Source of the DNA: Elusimicrobia bacterium RIFCSPLOWO2_01_FULL_54_10
GTDB lineage: Bacteria; Elusimicrobiota; Elusimicrobia; 2-02-FULL-39-32
DNA: 5,883 nt
Assembly: GCA_001799975.1 (NCBI GenBank)
Contig: MGUQ01000103.1
Coordinates: forward strand, 1 to 5,883
Direction of reading: 5' to 3'
Below, piece by piece: positions 5,620 through 5,883 of this stretch (position 1 is the stretch's first letter; each line of letters opens with the position of its first letter). The notes beneath the pieces were generated by a model that made no database searches, had not been told where the DNA came from, and saw only the letters and a list, made by a program, of their open reading frames with translations. Made by a program: the position numbers and the translations under genes.

Positions 5620-5883
5620 CATATCTCCGCGTTCTCGTCTTTCCCTGACCACGATTTCATCTGTGCCACGGCTACACCGAGCCATGCGATCGCGACGACC
5701 ATCGAAATCCCCCCGATGAGAACGAAGATCGGGGGCGCCCCAAGCAACACCTCTGCAAGAATGCCAACGGGCATCAGCATTCCCGCCAGCGCGAGCCAAG
5801 ATACCCACTTGCTGGTCGCCTTGTGAACGGGCAGCCGCAGGAGGAGATACCCTACCACGATGTTCAGGAATGCGAACAAATTT
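5619..5883 (-). CDS. Small hydrophobic membrane protein, partial (5' end outside window)
   Basis: The frame is open from the right edge of the window to a TGA at 5619-5621, giving 88 residues of an incomplete protein. The codon at 5879 is TTG within a hydrophobic segment, not a convincing start, so the real start lies beyond position 5883. Three hydrophobic segments are visible: NLFAFLNIVVGYLLLRL, WVSWLALAGMLMPVGILAEVLL and FVLIGGISMVVAIAWLGVAVA, followed by a charged tail KSWSGKDENAEI. I do not recognise the family. The stop overlaps the start of the next small membrane gene by 1 nt, so the two are probably translated together and may act together, perhaps as a two-gene cassette. Confidence 0.65.
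   Translation of the reverse strand, partial: NLFAFLNIVVGYLLLRLPVHKATSKWVSWLALAGMLMPVGILAEVLLGAPPIFVLIGGISMVVAIAWLGVAVAQMKSWSGKDENAEI

Noticed and set aside
5623..5808. 62-codon upstream extension of the small membrane protein
   Set aside because: It is arginine-rich, fully antiparallel in frame to a better hydrophobic frame of the upstream gene, and has no supporting start signal.
1..5883. CRISPR array, tRNA or rRNA genes, transposase or integrase gene
   Set aside because: No regularly spaced repeats, no clover-leaf or rRNA landmark, and no transposase or tyrosine-recombinase motifs were seen on either strand.

Overview
The window looks like envelope-polysaccharide DNA from a Gram-negative bacterium, probably from an environmental genome or metagenome contig. 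Every gene I can support reads on the minus strand, so transcription runs from the high-coordinate end towards position 1. The nucleotide-sugar enzymes and the O-antigen ligase/polymerase-type membrane protein fix the theme. The phylum cannot be fixed from sequence alone; ligase-TPR fusions of this kind would fit under-studied lineages such as Elusimicrobiota or Omnitrophota, but that is a guess.

Positions 1-3047 are a tightly packed four-gene nucleotide-sugar operon. In order of transcription it holds a glucose-1-phosphate cytidylyltransferase (rfbF type), an extended SDR epimerase/dehydratase, an RmlC/RfbC-like cupin sugar epimerase, and a 5'-complete but 3'-truncated NAD(P)-dependent oxidoreductase of the COG4091 'predicted homoserine dehydrogenase, SAF-domain' type. 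Junctions overlap or nearly touch (98 nt overlap, TGATG overlap, 4 nt gap). The likely job is to make CDP-glucose and convert it to an unusual CDP-linked sugar for a surface glycan. No CDP-glucose 4,6-dehydratase (rfbG) of the usual type is visible here, so the product is unknown.

Positions 3162-4997 encode a 611-residue polytopic Wzy_C-family protein (O-antigen ligase/polymerase or oligosaccharyltransferase type) with a C-terminal TPR domain. It is a plausible user of the sugar made downstream. It is separated from rfbF by a 114-nt AT-rich gap with a weak promoter candidate. Just before its start codon lie a GC-rich hairpin with a T-tract and an overlapping extended -10 candidate.

Positions 5065-5883 look different. 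A GC-rich pair of small membrane-protein genes (one cut by the window edge) ends in an AT-rich, gene-free stretch with the layout of an integron attC recombination site. Terminal core boxes (GCCTAAC / GTTAGGT) flank equal 6-nt spacers and complementary inner boxes with one extrahelical base, and the stop codon of the membrane gene lies inside the first core box. The most interesting hypothesis is therefore that the right end of the window is the last gene cassette of a chromosomal integron, or an integrase-less attC cluster, beside a surface-polysaccharide locus. This rests on reading by eye and needs a covariance-model test.
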